NCBI RefSeq assembly: GCF_963678635.1
Contig: NC_087068.1
Location: 42,617,649-42,681,648 of the forward strand
Source of the DNA: Symsagittifera roscoffensis
Lineage: Eukaryota > Xenacoelomorpha > Acoela > Convolutidae
Direction of reading: 5' to 3'
DNA length: 64,000 nucleotides
The notes beneath the pieces were generated by a model. The model saw only the letters and a program-made list of their open reading frames with translations, made no database searches and was not told where the DNA came from. The position numbers were made by a program, and so were the translations under genes. Below are positions 1 through 9,863 of this stretch, one piece after another; position 1 is the stretch's first letter; each line of letters opens with the position of its first letter.

Positions 1-95
1 TTATAAACCAAAAAATATATATTTTTTTTTAATTTGAGAAAAATAGTTTAGTGATGGTTTTTGACTACTTTGTGTATGTTATTGTGTCGAATTAG

Positions 96-260
96 GTATG
101 CGTGGTGAGATGCAGCAGAGTCTGTTGGGACTGCAGAAGAGTCTGAGTGGGGAGTGGCAGAGTGCGATGGGGGAGCAGAACAGACAGCTGCAGACCACTC
201 TCCAAACACAGTTGAGACACATACAGAGACAAGTCACAGCCGCCACTCCAGTCCCTGAAG
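96..260 (+). CDS. EDC4: EDC4, penultimate coding exon (partial gene)
   Basis: This internal exon is bounded by an AG acceptor at 94-95 and a GTAGAT donor at 261. It opens in phase 2 and leaves one base, which completes a Gly codon with the exon at 2562, so the join is in frame. The reading frame from 98 is Gln-rich (starting MRGEMQQSLLGLQ, ending TAATPVPE) and open to the end. EDC4 has a coiled helical segment of this kind, ending in a TPVP-like stretch, just before its C-terminal alpha-helical domain. EDC4 is the P-body scaffold that joins DCP1 and DCP2 in 5' mRNA decapping. Identification rests on the downstream exon and on this junction; on its own the exon would be ambiguous. The rest of the gene lies left of the window. 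Confidence 0.75.
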
Positions 261-687
261 GTAGATGAAATGTCTTAGTAATTCTCAAACACATCTGATT
301 CAAGCATCCATCTGAGAAAGATTAGCCTTGTAATAACCAATAACTCCGGTCAAACTAATAACTCCAGAAAACATCTTATGACAGGAAATATGCCAGTGAG
401 GGTATAGTATAGTAGATTTAATTGCAAACATAAGCGAAGAGAACTGCTCACTAAGGCAGCTTTACTAGCTGCTGTTTTTACTCAAAGAATGTGTTTGTCT
501 AGCTTTGTGTTATATAACTAAGCATCTTCACGGGCGAGATACGGTGTCGAAAGATTTAGATAAGTAGATTTGAGTATCGTGATTTACGTACGTGCGAGTT
601 GCATTGCTTCATTGAATTGCAGAGGTGGAAGTTATGATTTTGATCTGCCCAATGTATTATATTACAGCGAATCATAGGCCTTTCAGG

Positions 688-750
688 AGCAAGTGGTAAA
701 AATGGACTGGTGCACAGTACATCGTGGGTTTGAATCCGAACTTACGCTGG
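688..750 (+). repeat. tRNA-like SINE head
   Basis: The segment has a Pol III B-box-like core GGGTTTGAATCC (about 710-722) after a weak A-box-like stretch (GACTGGTGCACAGT), followed by AT-rich sequence. It does not fold as a full tRNA by eye, so a tRNA-derived SINE or tRNA pseudogene is more likely than a working tRNA. Confidence 0.35.
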
Positions 751-1924
751 CGTTAATTTGTTTTCTTTGCAATTTTGTTTACACAAGCGAAGCGTAGTGT
801 ATTTTACGAAGAATTTCTTTTCCAACCTAATTCGCAAATAAAATTGCTCATTTCGAAAAAAAAAAACGTGTATTATGAAATGTATGGGATTTGTTGTTTT
901 CCGTTTTTTTGCGACGTTTTTGAAAACTTTTGTACTTTTCGCAGAAATATCAATTTTTCTCAAAAAACTACTGTGCCGATTTTCAAAAATAAATGGTACC
1001 AATGGAAAAACCGGGTGCTCTTCAATGTGCCTGCATATTTTGATAGTCGCTTTTCATTTACGAAAGTTTCAGTAAGGAGATTTTTGGCCTATTTGGTTTG
1101 AATTTTTTCATTTTCTCAAATATTAAATGCCCAAATCTGAGTTGAAGGCTTCAATCGAAAGAACAAACTATGGGGATCTCCCCTTCTCAAGTGGCTAGTG
1201 CCTAAAATCGGTAGAAAACAGATATGGCTTCAAAAAAAGGCATTTTGACATTTTGGTTAATTCTCAAAAACTACGCTGCCAATATGGCTTTAGAAATAAG
1301 TCCAATTTTCGAAATGTTGCCCCTTTTTTTGCGAAAGTTCTTTTTTGTTTCAAAAATTTATCTGCTGATTCTGAGGTTGATGGTTCATTAAATGGTGCTT
1401 AGATTTTCCCTGCGTAATCTTCTACCCTTGTTTGTAGAAAAGCTGATATGGGCTTCGGAAAAATTCCTTTTAAAATTTTTACCGTTTTTTTGAAGAAACT
1501 TCCTCACTACTCTTCAAAACTACGAAATCTGATATTAAGGGTTCAATCTAAAAAAATCAGGGTGCGGAATGATTTCATCTAAAAATCAGGGCGTGGAAAG
1601 CAGAGGCTATTTTCATGCTCTAAAAGAAAAAATTTATGGATGTGAAAAGTGAAATTTTCGATCGGTTTTTGTGATCTTTTTCACTTTTTTTCGAAAACTA
1701 CCCAGTCAAACATGAGATGAAGACTTCAATTGACAATGGAAGGTAGTTTTTTTCCTTTAAATAAGCGGGTAGTCCCTACTTAAGCAAAGGAACCCTAGGG
1801 TTTAGCGTAAAGTCCATTTTTCGAAAATTTGAAAATTATGCATTTCCCTATCAGTACAATATAAGATTCAAAATATTAGAACAGGTAGATCCAACATTAG
1901 CTGGCCACTAGTTTCTTCCAAGCG

Positions 1925-1990
1925 ATCGTGGTGCAGATGCAAGTACGTGAGACTCCTAATCAATAGGTCGGATATTCAAATCCGGAACAC
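1925..1990 (+). repeat. tRNA-like SINE head
   Basis: The segment contains GTGGTGCAGATGCAAGTACG followed by AGGTCGGATATTCAAATCC, which resemble A and B boxes at tRNA-like spacing, then a T-run. AATCGATAGGTCGGATGTTCGA at 4110-4131 is a close relative of its B-box half, so this is probably a dispersed tRNA-derived family. Confidence 0.4.
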
Positions 1991-2561
1991 TTAATTAGTT
2001 TTTTTTTGGTCGAACTTTTGTTGCATAACATTGGCAATTCGATAGAAACTGTGCTGCTTTATTGGTGGATAGTGATAGGAAAATTAAAAGCGGTCGTAAA
2101 GCAGATGTGAGAACATGATACTTCTAATATCAACAAGTTTTTTCAAGGTGTGTTTTTAATCTTTCCTTCTTTCACTTGTTTTTGCCTGTTAGGAGCTCTT
2201 TTCTGCATTTTCCTCGCTTGTGTTTGCGAAGCGCTTGTTTTTGCTTCGCCTCTCTGTTAAAAATAATATTAGCATCTATTCTTTGATGAATTTGCAATTA
2301 AGTGGCAGTGACCGTAGTGAATCTCCAACTGCTTCAAGTTGATTTTTTCTTTACAAGTCAAAAAAATGAATTGTTTGAAAATCGATCAAAATTTGCAAAT
2401 CAAAAATTAAAACGTTTTCATATTCATCATTCCGTGAGCTCATTGACTTTTTCCAACTGTGTTTTGGCTAGGTTGAAAATTTTGGGGTCCCCTTTGCCTT
2501 TTTTCTTTGTTTGTGTTTGCGACGTGGACCCTAGCCTCAATTTTAAATTTTGGATTGTTAG

Positions 2562-3013
2562 GATCGCAGCAAAATCACATCGATGTGCGTCCTCTGGTCG
2601 AGGAGGAGATCAAGAAGCAAAATTACGACAAGGCGTTTGAAATCGCACTGACGGCTGCAGATGTTACACTAGTGTTGCACGTATGCGAAACACTGGGCTC
2701 AAACATCGAGAAACCCAACTTCAAATTGAGCATTCCAAACGTGCTTGCACTCCTGCAACAATTAAGTTGCAACCTACAATCGTGCAATCGTGTCGAACTG
2801 AGACTTCATGTTTTGGAAGCGTCTTTGATGAAATTGGACCCAATGGAGCTTTGCAAGTACCCGAAGTTTGACAGGTCTCTCTCGGCTTTGGAACGAGAGC
2901 TGACGAAGTATCATCAAACGAAGGGACGAACTGATCCGTTCTTTGGAAAAGTTAAGATGCTGGCATCGGCTGTCCGTGATATGACGGCGGAAACGAAAGG
3001 CTTGGTCGCATAA
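2562..3013 (+). CDS. EDC4: EDC4, last coding exon (enhancer of mRNA decapping 4, C-terminal domain)
   Basis: The exon runs from acceptor TTAG (2558-2561) to TAA at 3011-3013 and encodes about 150 residues. The order of motifs matches the EDC4 C-terminus: an EEEIKKQNYDKAFEIALTAAD segment aligns with the LNQAFQQALTAADLNLVLYVCE region of vertebrate EDC4. It is followed by LVLHVCETLG, LLQQLSCNL, a DPM helix, and a final helix ending in LVA at the place where vertebrates have LV near the C-terminus. This is the helical domain used for P-body targeting and partner binding. The phase fits the exon at 96-260. Length and C-terminal position match the family, so the 3' end looks intact. No strong AATAAA follows; AATATA near 3190 is the only candidate signal I see. 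Confidence 0.88.
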
Positions 3014-3420
3014 CAAGTTATTGGAAAAGGAAGAAGATTCAAGTTGATTACTAGCTAGAAACGGAAAGAGTAGAGTGAGTTAGGATCTCTTTTGACAATG
3101 TGAACAGCATTTTGTGTAGTTTGAACTGATGATTTTAATGTAATGACTTTTTTCATTGATGTTTTTGTTGTGAGCGTTTTATGGAAGGAATATAATGATC
3201 AATTTTAGTTTTGTTCATAATAGAATTTTGACAGCGAAAAGATTCCATAAATCTATATGATTAAGAGGTTTTGCTAAGAAATTAATGTATACCCCGCTAA
3301 GTGTGCTGATTCGGATGCTTATCTGAAATAGAATATTCTTGAAACCTATTATATGTTGCTGCTTCAGGGATGCAATTAACGATATTCCAACAGCTATTTC
3401 GGCGCCTTTAGAAAAATTTT

Positions 3421-3620
3421 AGGGTCAGTCAAAATAGTACAAAGGTGGGACCATTTGGGTCGGCAGAGGGTCGAGTCCCTGAGGGGGGGGGGGGGCGGTT
3501 TTATTTGTTTCATAATAAAAACTTTTTTATTATGAAACAATTATGGGGGGGGGGAGGTTTTATTTGTTTCATGAGAGGGGGGGGGTTGAGTTGATTTTTT
3601 GCGGCGGTTTTATTTGTTTC
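3421..3620 (+). repeat. MITE fragment with G-runs and three GGTTTTATTTGTTTCAT copies
   Basis: 3421-3485 carries the sequence CAAAGGTGGGACCATTTGGG and a following GGTCGAGTCCCTGAG that recurs at 14490, 45060, 58390 and 59010, the 3' part of a dispersed MITE family. Three copies of GGTTTTATTTGTTTCAT follow (about 3496, 3555 and 3605), separated by G-runs, with a hairpin of TTTCATAATAAAAA against TTTTTATTATGAAA at about 3508-3538. Confidence 0.55.
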
Positions 3621-5084
3621 ATAGCAATTCAAACTCATTCGATAAAATGAAATTGAAAGCTCATTGATAACAGATGATCAAATGACGCGAAAAACGTAAA
3701 TGACTTCCATTTCCGAAAATCAAAAATAATTATCAGAACCGACTTTCTCAAATTGGGATAGTTGTATAAGAAGTCAATCATAAAACATTCAAGAATTATT
3801 CCATTGAAATTAATGGTAACTTTAATCAATAGTTTGGTTGAAAAAAGTGATCAAGTGTCAATGAACGAATTGAAGACACTTATCTAGGTCGTGTTTTTTT
3901 CGGGAAAAGTCGGAAGTTGTTAATACTGTAATTCGGATTTCGCGGCTAGACGTGTTCAATTCAATTTCAGTTGCTAAAAGGAACTCAGATTACGCTCTCG
4001 TTTAAGAGATGATTGAATGGCGCGAAAAAAAACGTGAATGTCCTTTTGTTTCGAAAATGGATAGTAAGTATCAGAGCCAGTTTTTTCTCAAAATTGTCTC
4101 CGCCTCTCAATCGATAGGTCGGATGTTCGAGGCCCACCATGATCCGTGCTCGTTGTTTGAGGGTGAGGCGACATTACCCAGCCCTACAAAAAAATATGTT
4201 GCACGCAATTCTTAAGCAGGGGCGCGACAGCTGTCCTTTCCCTTGTGGATAAATCGTCTTAAAAAACAAAATTTTTTTCGTGAAGATTTTTGTTAAGCGT
4301 TTATTTAAGCTTCATGATAATTCCCTCTAAGAAGACATTTGGTGATTTTATTATTATACAGCAATGAAAGAGAGACTCGTTGCTCTGAATAAGAGTTGAA
4401 ATTAAAATGGATTTTTGTTGCGTGTACGAATGAGGAATAGTTGGTCTTCGTTATGAAATATCACTGCACAATATATGCTGTTGATTTTTGACACCAGATT
4501 TTCGAAGGAAAAAAATATCATGTGACAAGGTTACTTTACGCCTTTGGTGATCAAATCAGAAACGATACCAACGGGGAAATTTTTGGCGAGACTTGGTCAT
4601 CAGAATAGTACGATTCTTCTCCCTCCGAACTCTTTTTTTTAGCACTCAAGTGGAACAGAGAAAAAATTTCTTATCACGCACATTGCTAAAATGTGGTTGT
4701 CAATGATTTTCATGACCTTGGAAAGATATTTGACAATTCGTTGACCAAAATTGGAAAAAAGCTAGTTTGGAATTTCAGTCCAATTATTAATCGTTAATTA
4801 ACGAAGTAATGAAGTAACTCTCACTTAATGTTTCAACTTTTGAATTATTTAAGCACTCGCTTAAAATTCATTTATGTAATGAAGACAAATCACGCTTTCA
4901 AAGAAAGCAAAATTAAGGTGACAATAAATGAAATAAGAACACTTATTTAGGTTGTGTTATTATTTACTCTTGCGATTAACAATGGTATTGCAATCGGACA
5001 CTAGACTTTTTATTCATGAAAAATTTTGTTCACAGGACTTTGGTACATAATGAAATCAAATAGCGTCTTTGGCACACTTAGCTT

Positions 5085-5165
5085 CTTTGGCACGCATAGC
5101 CTGGAGGTAATTTTATTACGCCTGGGATGATGAAGGCCCTGGGTTCGAATCTGACCAGGACCTGT
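5085..5165 (+). repeat. tRNA-like SINE head
   Basis: The segment contains GCATAGCCTGGAGGTAATTT and then GGCCCTGGGTTCGAATCTGA. The second is a near-consensus Pol III B box (GGTTCGAATC). No full cloverleaf is evident, so a SINE or tRNA relic is the likely identity. Confidence 0.45.
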
Positions 5166-6188
5166 TTTTTTTAATCAAACGGAACATTTTCTGTTTAAAT
5201 AAAATTGTCAGCCTTTTATTTGTCCGCTTTTTTTGTCGACTTAGTTGCCACATCTTAGAACCGTTTTTTGTCTACGCAATTTTCTTAAGTTGCAGTTAAT
5301 GTTATGATTCACTCGTTCGTTTTGGTATTTTTTCACCTTGACTTCGTGTTTGCTTTTTTTTTGTTGTGTTAAAAAAATTTTTTCGGCCTAATTTATTTCG
5401 GTCTGTATTTCATCAGCTTAGTGACCTAATTTCGGGTCGTTTCAAGAGAAAGACAGTTTGTATGCTCCCCTTCGGATGCTAAAATTATCGGAATAGAATT
5501 TATAGTTCAAAGTTTGTTTATTACAACACTTGTTTATGGCTCTACTAGAATTTACGCAAATTTTGTCGGCTCGGTGGCCGATTAGTAATTGTTTTTGAGT
5601 TTTCTCTCAACGCTGTCGATTGTGTGTCTGGTTGTGTGTTCCTCTAATAACATCATGACAGTTAACAACTGAAGTTTTCTTGTTCGTTTTTTTTTCATAT
5701 TTTTAGACTTAGTGGCTTTTGTTTCCTGTCTGTTAGCTTGCAAAGCTATTTTTGTGGTATCGCAAGGGGTGCGAAACTATATTTGCCTCTGTGTAAGTTA
5801 TTTTTTCGTTTTGTTAAAAACGTGCCTGTATTTCATCCTAAGGAACAATGCTTTCATCAAATCTGTTGCTTATACAGATGTGAAGCTTTTTAAGATGCAA
5901 ATATTTATTTGCTTAAGATTTAAAAATGAGGGAGCAAAGTATCTTGCTTGGCAACTCAATTAGAATTCTTATTTGAAATATCAGAACAAAAAGAAACATA
6001 CGTTTTTTAACAATGCTAAAATTGTTTACGTAAAACGGGTGAACTCATTTGAACAACGTTTAAAATTTAAAAAGTATTTTTTTTGGAGAAATTTATTTGA
6101 AGAAATGTATTGTCCTCTATAAAATTAGTTTTCTCTGTAATTATTTTCCCCGTTTGGAAGCATCAACATGCCGGCGATCTTGAAATTT

Positions 6189-6207
6189 TCACATTTTTCC
6201 TTTCGAG
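6189..6207 (+). promoter_or_regulatory. Possible 3' splice acceptor just upstream of the DHODH start
   Basis: A pyrimidine tract (CACATTTTTCCTTTCGAG) ends in AG three bases before the ATG. It could accept a 5'-UTR exon or a trans-spliced leader. Composition alone supports it. Confidence 0.35.
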
Positions 6208-6210
6208 GTT

Positions 6211-7365
6211 ATGATGAAAGAGAAACGGGGAGTGGTAATGCTCAAGCTGTTACTGGGAGGTACTGCTGTGTTCTCCGGTATCTGCCTGTTCAATGGCAAC
6301 CATAGATTTTACTCAGAAGTTGTTATGCCAACCGCGCGCCTTCTCGACGCAGAGATGAGTCACAATTTGGCTATCAAACTTGCCTCCTATGGGATCTTAC
6401 CGCGTGTGAAATTACACAAAGACGAAGCTTTGAAGTGTGACCTTTTAGGTCTGAAGTTTGATTCCCCGCTTGGCTTAGCCGCTGGTTTTGACAAAGATGC
6501 TGAGTGTTTTGATTCGCTGAAAACCCTAGGGTTCGGGTTTGTGGAAATTGGAACAGTTACACCTAAACCACAGTTTGGAAACCCGAAACCTCGGCTTTTT
6601 CGTTTAATTGAAGACAAAGCCATCATCAATCGTTTCGGGTTCAATAGCTCTGGAGTTGATTATGTGAAGGCTAAACTAGCAAAAAGGAAATGGGCTGAAA
6701 ATATTGTCGGCGTGAATTTAGGCGTGAACAAAAATAGTTCAAATGCGTTGGAAGATTACCAAATTGGGATATCTGAGCTGGGACCCTATGCCGATTACCT
6801 TGTCGTTAATGTGTCCAGTCCAAATACACCTGGTTTGAGATCCCTTCAAACTAAGAAGCATTTTGACACACTATTGAAATCTGTTATGTCAGAACGCAAC
6901 AAGTTAAAAAGCAAACCGCCTTTATTAGTCAAAATTGCGCCTGATTTGACTATTGACGAGCTGAAAGAAATTTGCCAATCTGTGATTTTGAACAAAATAG
7001 ACGGCTTGATAGTTTGTAACACAACAGTGTCGAGAAAAAATTTGAATTCACCTGAAAATTTGCGCGAAGAGGTTGGAGGCTTAAGTGGTGCTCCGTTATT
7101 TGAAACTTCGAACGAGATGATTAAATCAGCTTATAATTTTACAAGAGGAACTGTTCCAATAATAGGAGTTGGTGGTATATTTTCTGGTCAAGATGTCGTG
7201 GAGAAAATGAAACACGGTGCAAGTCTGGTGCAGATGTACACTGGGTTCGTTTACCAGGGATCAACTTGCGTCAATGAAATAAACAAAGAAATTAGCCAGG
7301 AGCTGGAAGCTGAAAATGTAACGAATATTAATGAAGTTGTGGGACAATACGCCAAATTGAAATGA
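6211..7365 (+). CDS. DHODH: Dihydroorotate dehydrogenase, mitochondrial class 2 (complete, single exon)
   Basis: The 384-residue enzyme oxidises dihydroorotate to orotate with FMN and passes electrons to ubiquinone at the inner mitochondrial membrane, the fourth step of UMP synthesis. The N-terminus has a basic start and a hydrophobic segment (about residues 10-26), followed by the helical quinone-tunnel region. Conserved blocks follow in order: GLAAGFDKD (88-96), GTVTPKPQFGNPKPR (114-128), NRFGFNS (140-146), VNVSSPNTPGLRSLQ (199-213) with Ser203 in the place of the class-2 catalytic serine, LVKIAPDL (239-246), CNTTVSR (269-275), GGLSGAPL (289-296), and GVGGIFSGQD with GASLVQMYT near the end. 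Length equals the family norm. The gene is uninterrupted by introns, unlike every other host gene here. ATGATG gives a choice of two adjacent starts; I chose the first. Confidence 0.96.
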   Translation: MMKEKRGVVMLKLLLGGTAVFSGICLFNGNHRFYSEVVMPTARLLDAEMSHNLAIKLASYGILPRVKLHKDEALKCDLLGLKFDSPLGLAAGFDKDAECFDSLKTLGFGFVEIGTVTPKPQFGNPKPRLFRLIEDKAIINRFGFNSSGVDYVKAKLAKRKWAENIVGVNLGVNKNSSNALEDYQIGISELGPYADYLVVNVSSPNTPGLRSLQTKKHFDTLLKSVMSERNKLKSKPPLLVKIAPDLTIDELKEICQSVILNKIDGLIVCNTTVSRKNLNSPENLREEVGGLSGAPLFETSNEMIKSAYNFTRGTVPIIGVGGIFSGQDVVEKMKHGASLVQMYTGFVYQGSTCVNEINKEISQELEAENVTNINEVVGQYAKLK

Positions 7366-7405
7366 GAACTAAAAAAAACTTCTATCTGTAATAATTAATG
7401 TTTTC

Positions 7406-7411
7406 AATAAA
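7406..7411 (+). terminator. Polyadenylation signal of DHODH
   Basis: AATAAA lies about 40 bases after the DHODH stop and overlaps a second near-copy (AATAAAAA). Position and sequence fit a poly(A) signal. Confidence 0.7.
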
Positions 7412-8484
7412 TAAAAACAGATCATCTAATGGTTCATGAATGATGAAATATTGATAAAAATTGATTTGATATCTTGTGAATTTATTATTGTGCTGTTATT
7501 TTGACGTTTTCATGAGTAAAAACAAACCAAATATTGGCCGAGAAATCAATCCTCATGACAAACTTATTTCTGGCTGTTTTTCATCTGTCACCTCGCATTG
7601 TTTTTTAAAAGGTTACTGATTGTATAGAAGACACTTATACAGGTAGTGATGATTTTCGTTTTTTTTCTGTAAAAAAATATTGTAATTTGTTCACGATCGA
7701 GTTTCATAGTTTGAGTTTTAGTTTTGATTTTTGTAAGTTCAGTTCAATTCTTTAGTTAAAAGGAAGGCAATTTCAACTTGCGAACAGCAAAATTGTAAAG
7801 GTTACGAAAAGCGTGATCAACTCCTAATTTCGACAATGGATTTTAAATTTACAGTTTCCCAGCGGAGTTTAAAAACTACGAAATGATTAAGTTTTCTCAA
7901 ATTGGGTTCTTTTATCAAAAAGTGTCAACCATGAAAAGTTCTTTGAAAAATTTAAGTATCTTTTTCAGTTTCTCTGCGTTCATAACTTTTTACCAATTGA
8001 CTGTTGGCTATATTTGGAGTATTGAATCGTTTAAAAATCGTGAATTAAAAATACTCACACTTGCAATCAATTTTATTGCCAAATTTGAATGTCGGGGTGT
8101 TTTTTTCTTCAGACAAATTTCGTCTTTTTAACTAGCCATTTTTGTTGGAATTTTTAAATTATCATTCAAAAGGTATTGTTGTCTCGAGCCTAAATTTGAA
8201 AAATGTTTCACCTGTGATCATTTTTCGTAGAGTTATGGGGGTTTAAAGATTGCCAATATGGGACAATTAACGCGCGATATTTTTCGCGCTATTAACGTGC
8301 AAGCTGAGATTTAATCCGTCTTAGAAATCGTTCCAAATTGGTTGAAGGAAGCTTATTTGTCATAATTGATTTGTTATAGGAGCGAAATTTATCATTTTGT
8401 ACTTTGTATGGCGTGTGGAGGGATAATTTTCACAAAAAATCTCTCTTTTTTTTTCATTTTGTTACATTTAATTGTTTCATGTTA
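7412..8484. other. Intergenic with an old dispersed repeat
   Basis: 7650-7870 shares the order AAGGAAGGCAA..GAACAG..GTTACG..AAGCGTGATCAACTCCTA with 16670-16890 and 61010-61180 (GGCA..GAAACAGAAAAG..GTCACG..AACGTGATTGACTTCTAG). This points to an ancient interspersed family of about 220 bp. No gene is seen. Confidence 0.45.
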
Positions 8485-9073
8485 TTACTGCTCCATACAC
8501 CTTAAAAGGCGGTCGGAATATTCAGGGCTTCGCCCTGATACGAGCAGTCTTGTTAGGTTTTGTCTCCTCGCAGCTGAACCCAGTAGCTTATTCCCAGCTA
8601 AAGAGACATGCTCAACAATATACAGAATTTGAGCATGTTTGATTTGATTTTTATCTGTAATTTTAGATTTATCAACTCCGATTTGTTTTGCAAGCTGTGC
8701 AATTAATGGAGATAAATATGTTGAATAGGTACATAGATAATTGTTCAAAGCGAGCAGTATTCTTGTTCGTTCACTTAAATGAAAGTGTGAAAAACTACGC
8801 ATTCGGGAGCGTTTTCGGAATGGGCGCTACAAAGCCAAATTTAGGAGCTCGATTGATGTAATATTGAATCATTTTCAATCCTGATTTGGGCTGAAGTGAA
8901 AAATACTGCCAGATTTTTCTTGGATTTGAGAAAAAAAACTTAACATTTTTGCTTTTGAAGCTTAACATAATTTCGGGCATTAAGAGGTCAAGGTCATTAG
9001 ACACTAAGTATTGCGACGGAATTATTATGTCTGTACGTTGATTAAGCTTTTGGTAGCTAAGTTCGTTCAGCAA
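8485..9073 (-). pseudogene. Frameshifted coding relic of unknown function
   Basis: Two minus-strand frames lie end to end: 9073-8795 (92 codons, ending PKTLPNA-stop) and 8802-8485 (105 codons). They overlap by a few bases in different frames, so a single frameshift near 8797 would join them into about 195 residues. Composition looks protein-like, with balanced polar and hydrophobic residues and segments such as LAKQIGVDKSKITDKNQI and SLAGNKLLGSAARRQNLTRL. The surrounding noncoding frames are Phe/Lys/Asn-rich. I do not recognise the family. A remnant of a mobile-element ORF or a processed host gene are both possible, and neither end is a certain boundary. Confidence 0.4.
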
Positions 9074-9861
9074 CTTTCAGTTTATCCTTTTCCTTCTTTA
9101 GCGCCACTCCCTCTTCACCTCTCAAAAAAGACAAAGAAAATTTAGCAGAAATTTGAATATATAAAATTTAGCTGAAGTTTAGTTTGATTGACGAGCAAAA
9201 TGTGTTACTAATCATTTGAAAGAGTTCACGGAATCTATTTATCCGATTTTTTTTTCTCATAAAAAACATCCTGTTCAATTTCTTATGGCTTTCGAATATT
9301 TCCGTATATATGTTCCAGATGAGCTGCTTTAGACAATATCCAATTTTAAAGCAATCCTCTTTTTCTGAAGAAGATTTTACAGACTGCCTTCTCTTTCCAT
9401 TTAAAATTCAATTAACAAAAATTAGCAATAAATAGTTGCTACGACGAAACTTTTGCAATCCATCATTTTAGTTGCCATTGATTGAACTTTCATTGTAACC
9501 AATTCATTTTCTACAACCCCTGCATGCCATGTCTTTTTATAAGCTTTTTTTCAAGACCAATTAAATGCAACGCTTCAAAATTTATTTCACCCACCTGTAA
9601 ATTTATTATTGTTGCAATCGCTTAAAGTGGGTATGAACTTCGTCTTCGGTTGTTTGTTTTTTTTTCCTTTTTACAAGCAAAATCAGGTATCAAAAATAAT
9701 CAAAAGAATGGTGAAATGGTTCAAACAGTTGGCTCAATATTGAGAAAAAAACAGGTTTGAAGTTTTTTTGCTGAATTCCGAGCGGGTAAAGCGAGCAAGT
9801 GAAAAGTAACTGATTTTTTCTTTCGTTTTTTGTTATTTTGCCATTCATTTTTGAAGATAAC
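9074..9861. other. Gene-free stretch; left part of dispersed repeat R
   Basis: From about 9670 the sequence (AAAATCAGGTATCA, later GAGCGGGTAAAGCGAGCAAG) matches the order seen at 63085-63260 (AAACCAGGTACCAC, GAGCAAGTAAAGCGATCGAG). This is the 5' part of a roughly 600-bp dispersed repeat that is interrupted here by the element at 9864-11167. Confidence 0.45.
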
Positions 9862-9863
9862 TA

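Larger units (their letters stand above)
261..2561 (+). other. EDC4 last intron
   Basis: The intron has a GTAGAT donor and a TTAG acceptor (2558-2561). It is AT-rich, with degraded repeats and stretches such as TTTTCGAAAA typical of old interspersed elements. Two tRNA-like segments are listed separately. Open frames around 775-1100 have low-complexity composition and no recognisable domain, so I do not call them genes. Confidence 0.6.
3014..6210. other. Intergenic between EDC4 and DHODH
   Basis: There is 3.2 kb with no gene that I can support. It holds G-run repeats (3421-3620), tRNA-like segments (4100-4150 and 5088-5160), and an old dispersed repeat at about 3860-4070 related to 7650-7870 and 16670-16890. 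Open frames here have no domain content. Confidence 0.5.

Noticed and set aside
742-1101. Overlapping open frames on both strands in the EDC4 intron
   Set aside because: Phe/Lys/Asn-rich composition, overlap on opposite strands, and no domain; chance frames in AT-rich DNA.
5712-5963. 83-codon plus-strand frame with hydrophobic stretches
   Set aside because: Hydrophobic runs come from T-rich sequence. There is no splice or poly(A) context and no family match.
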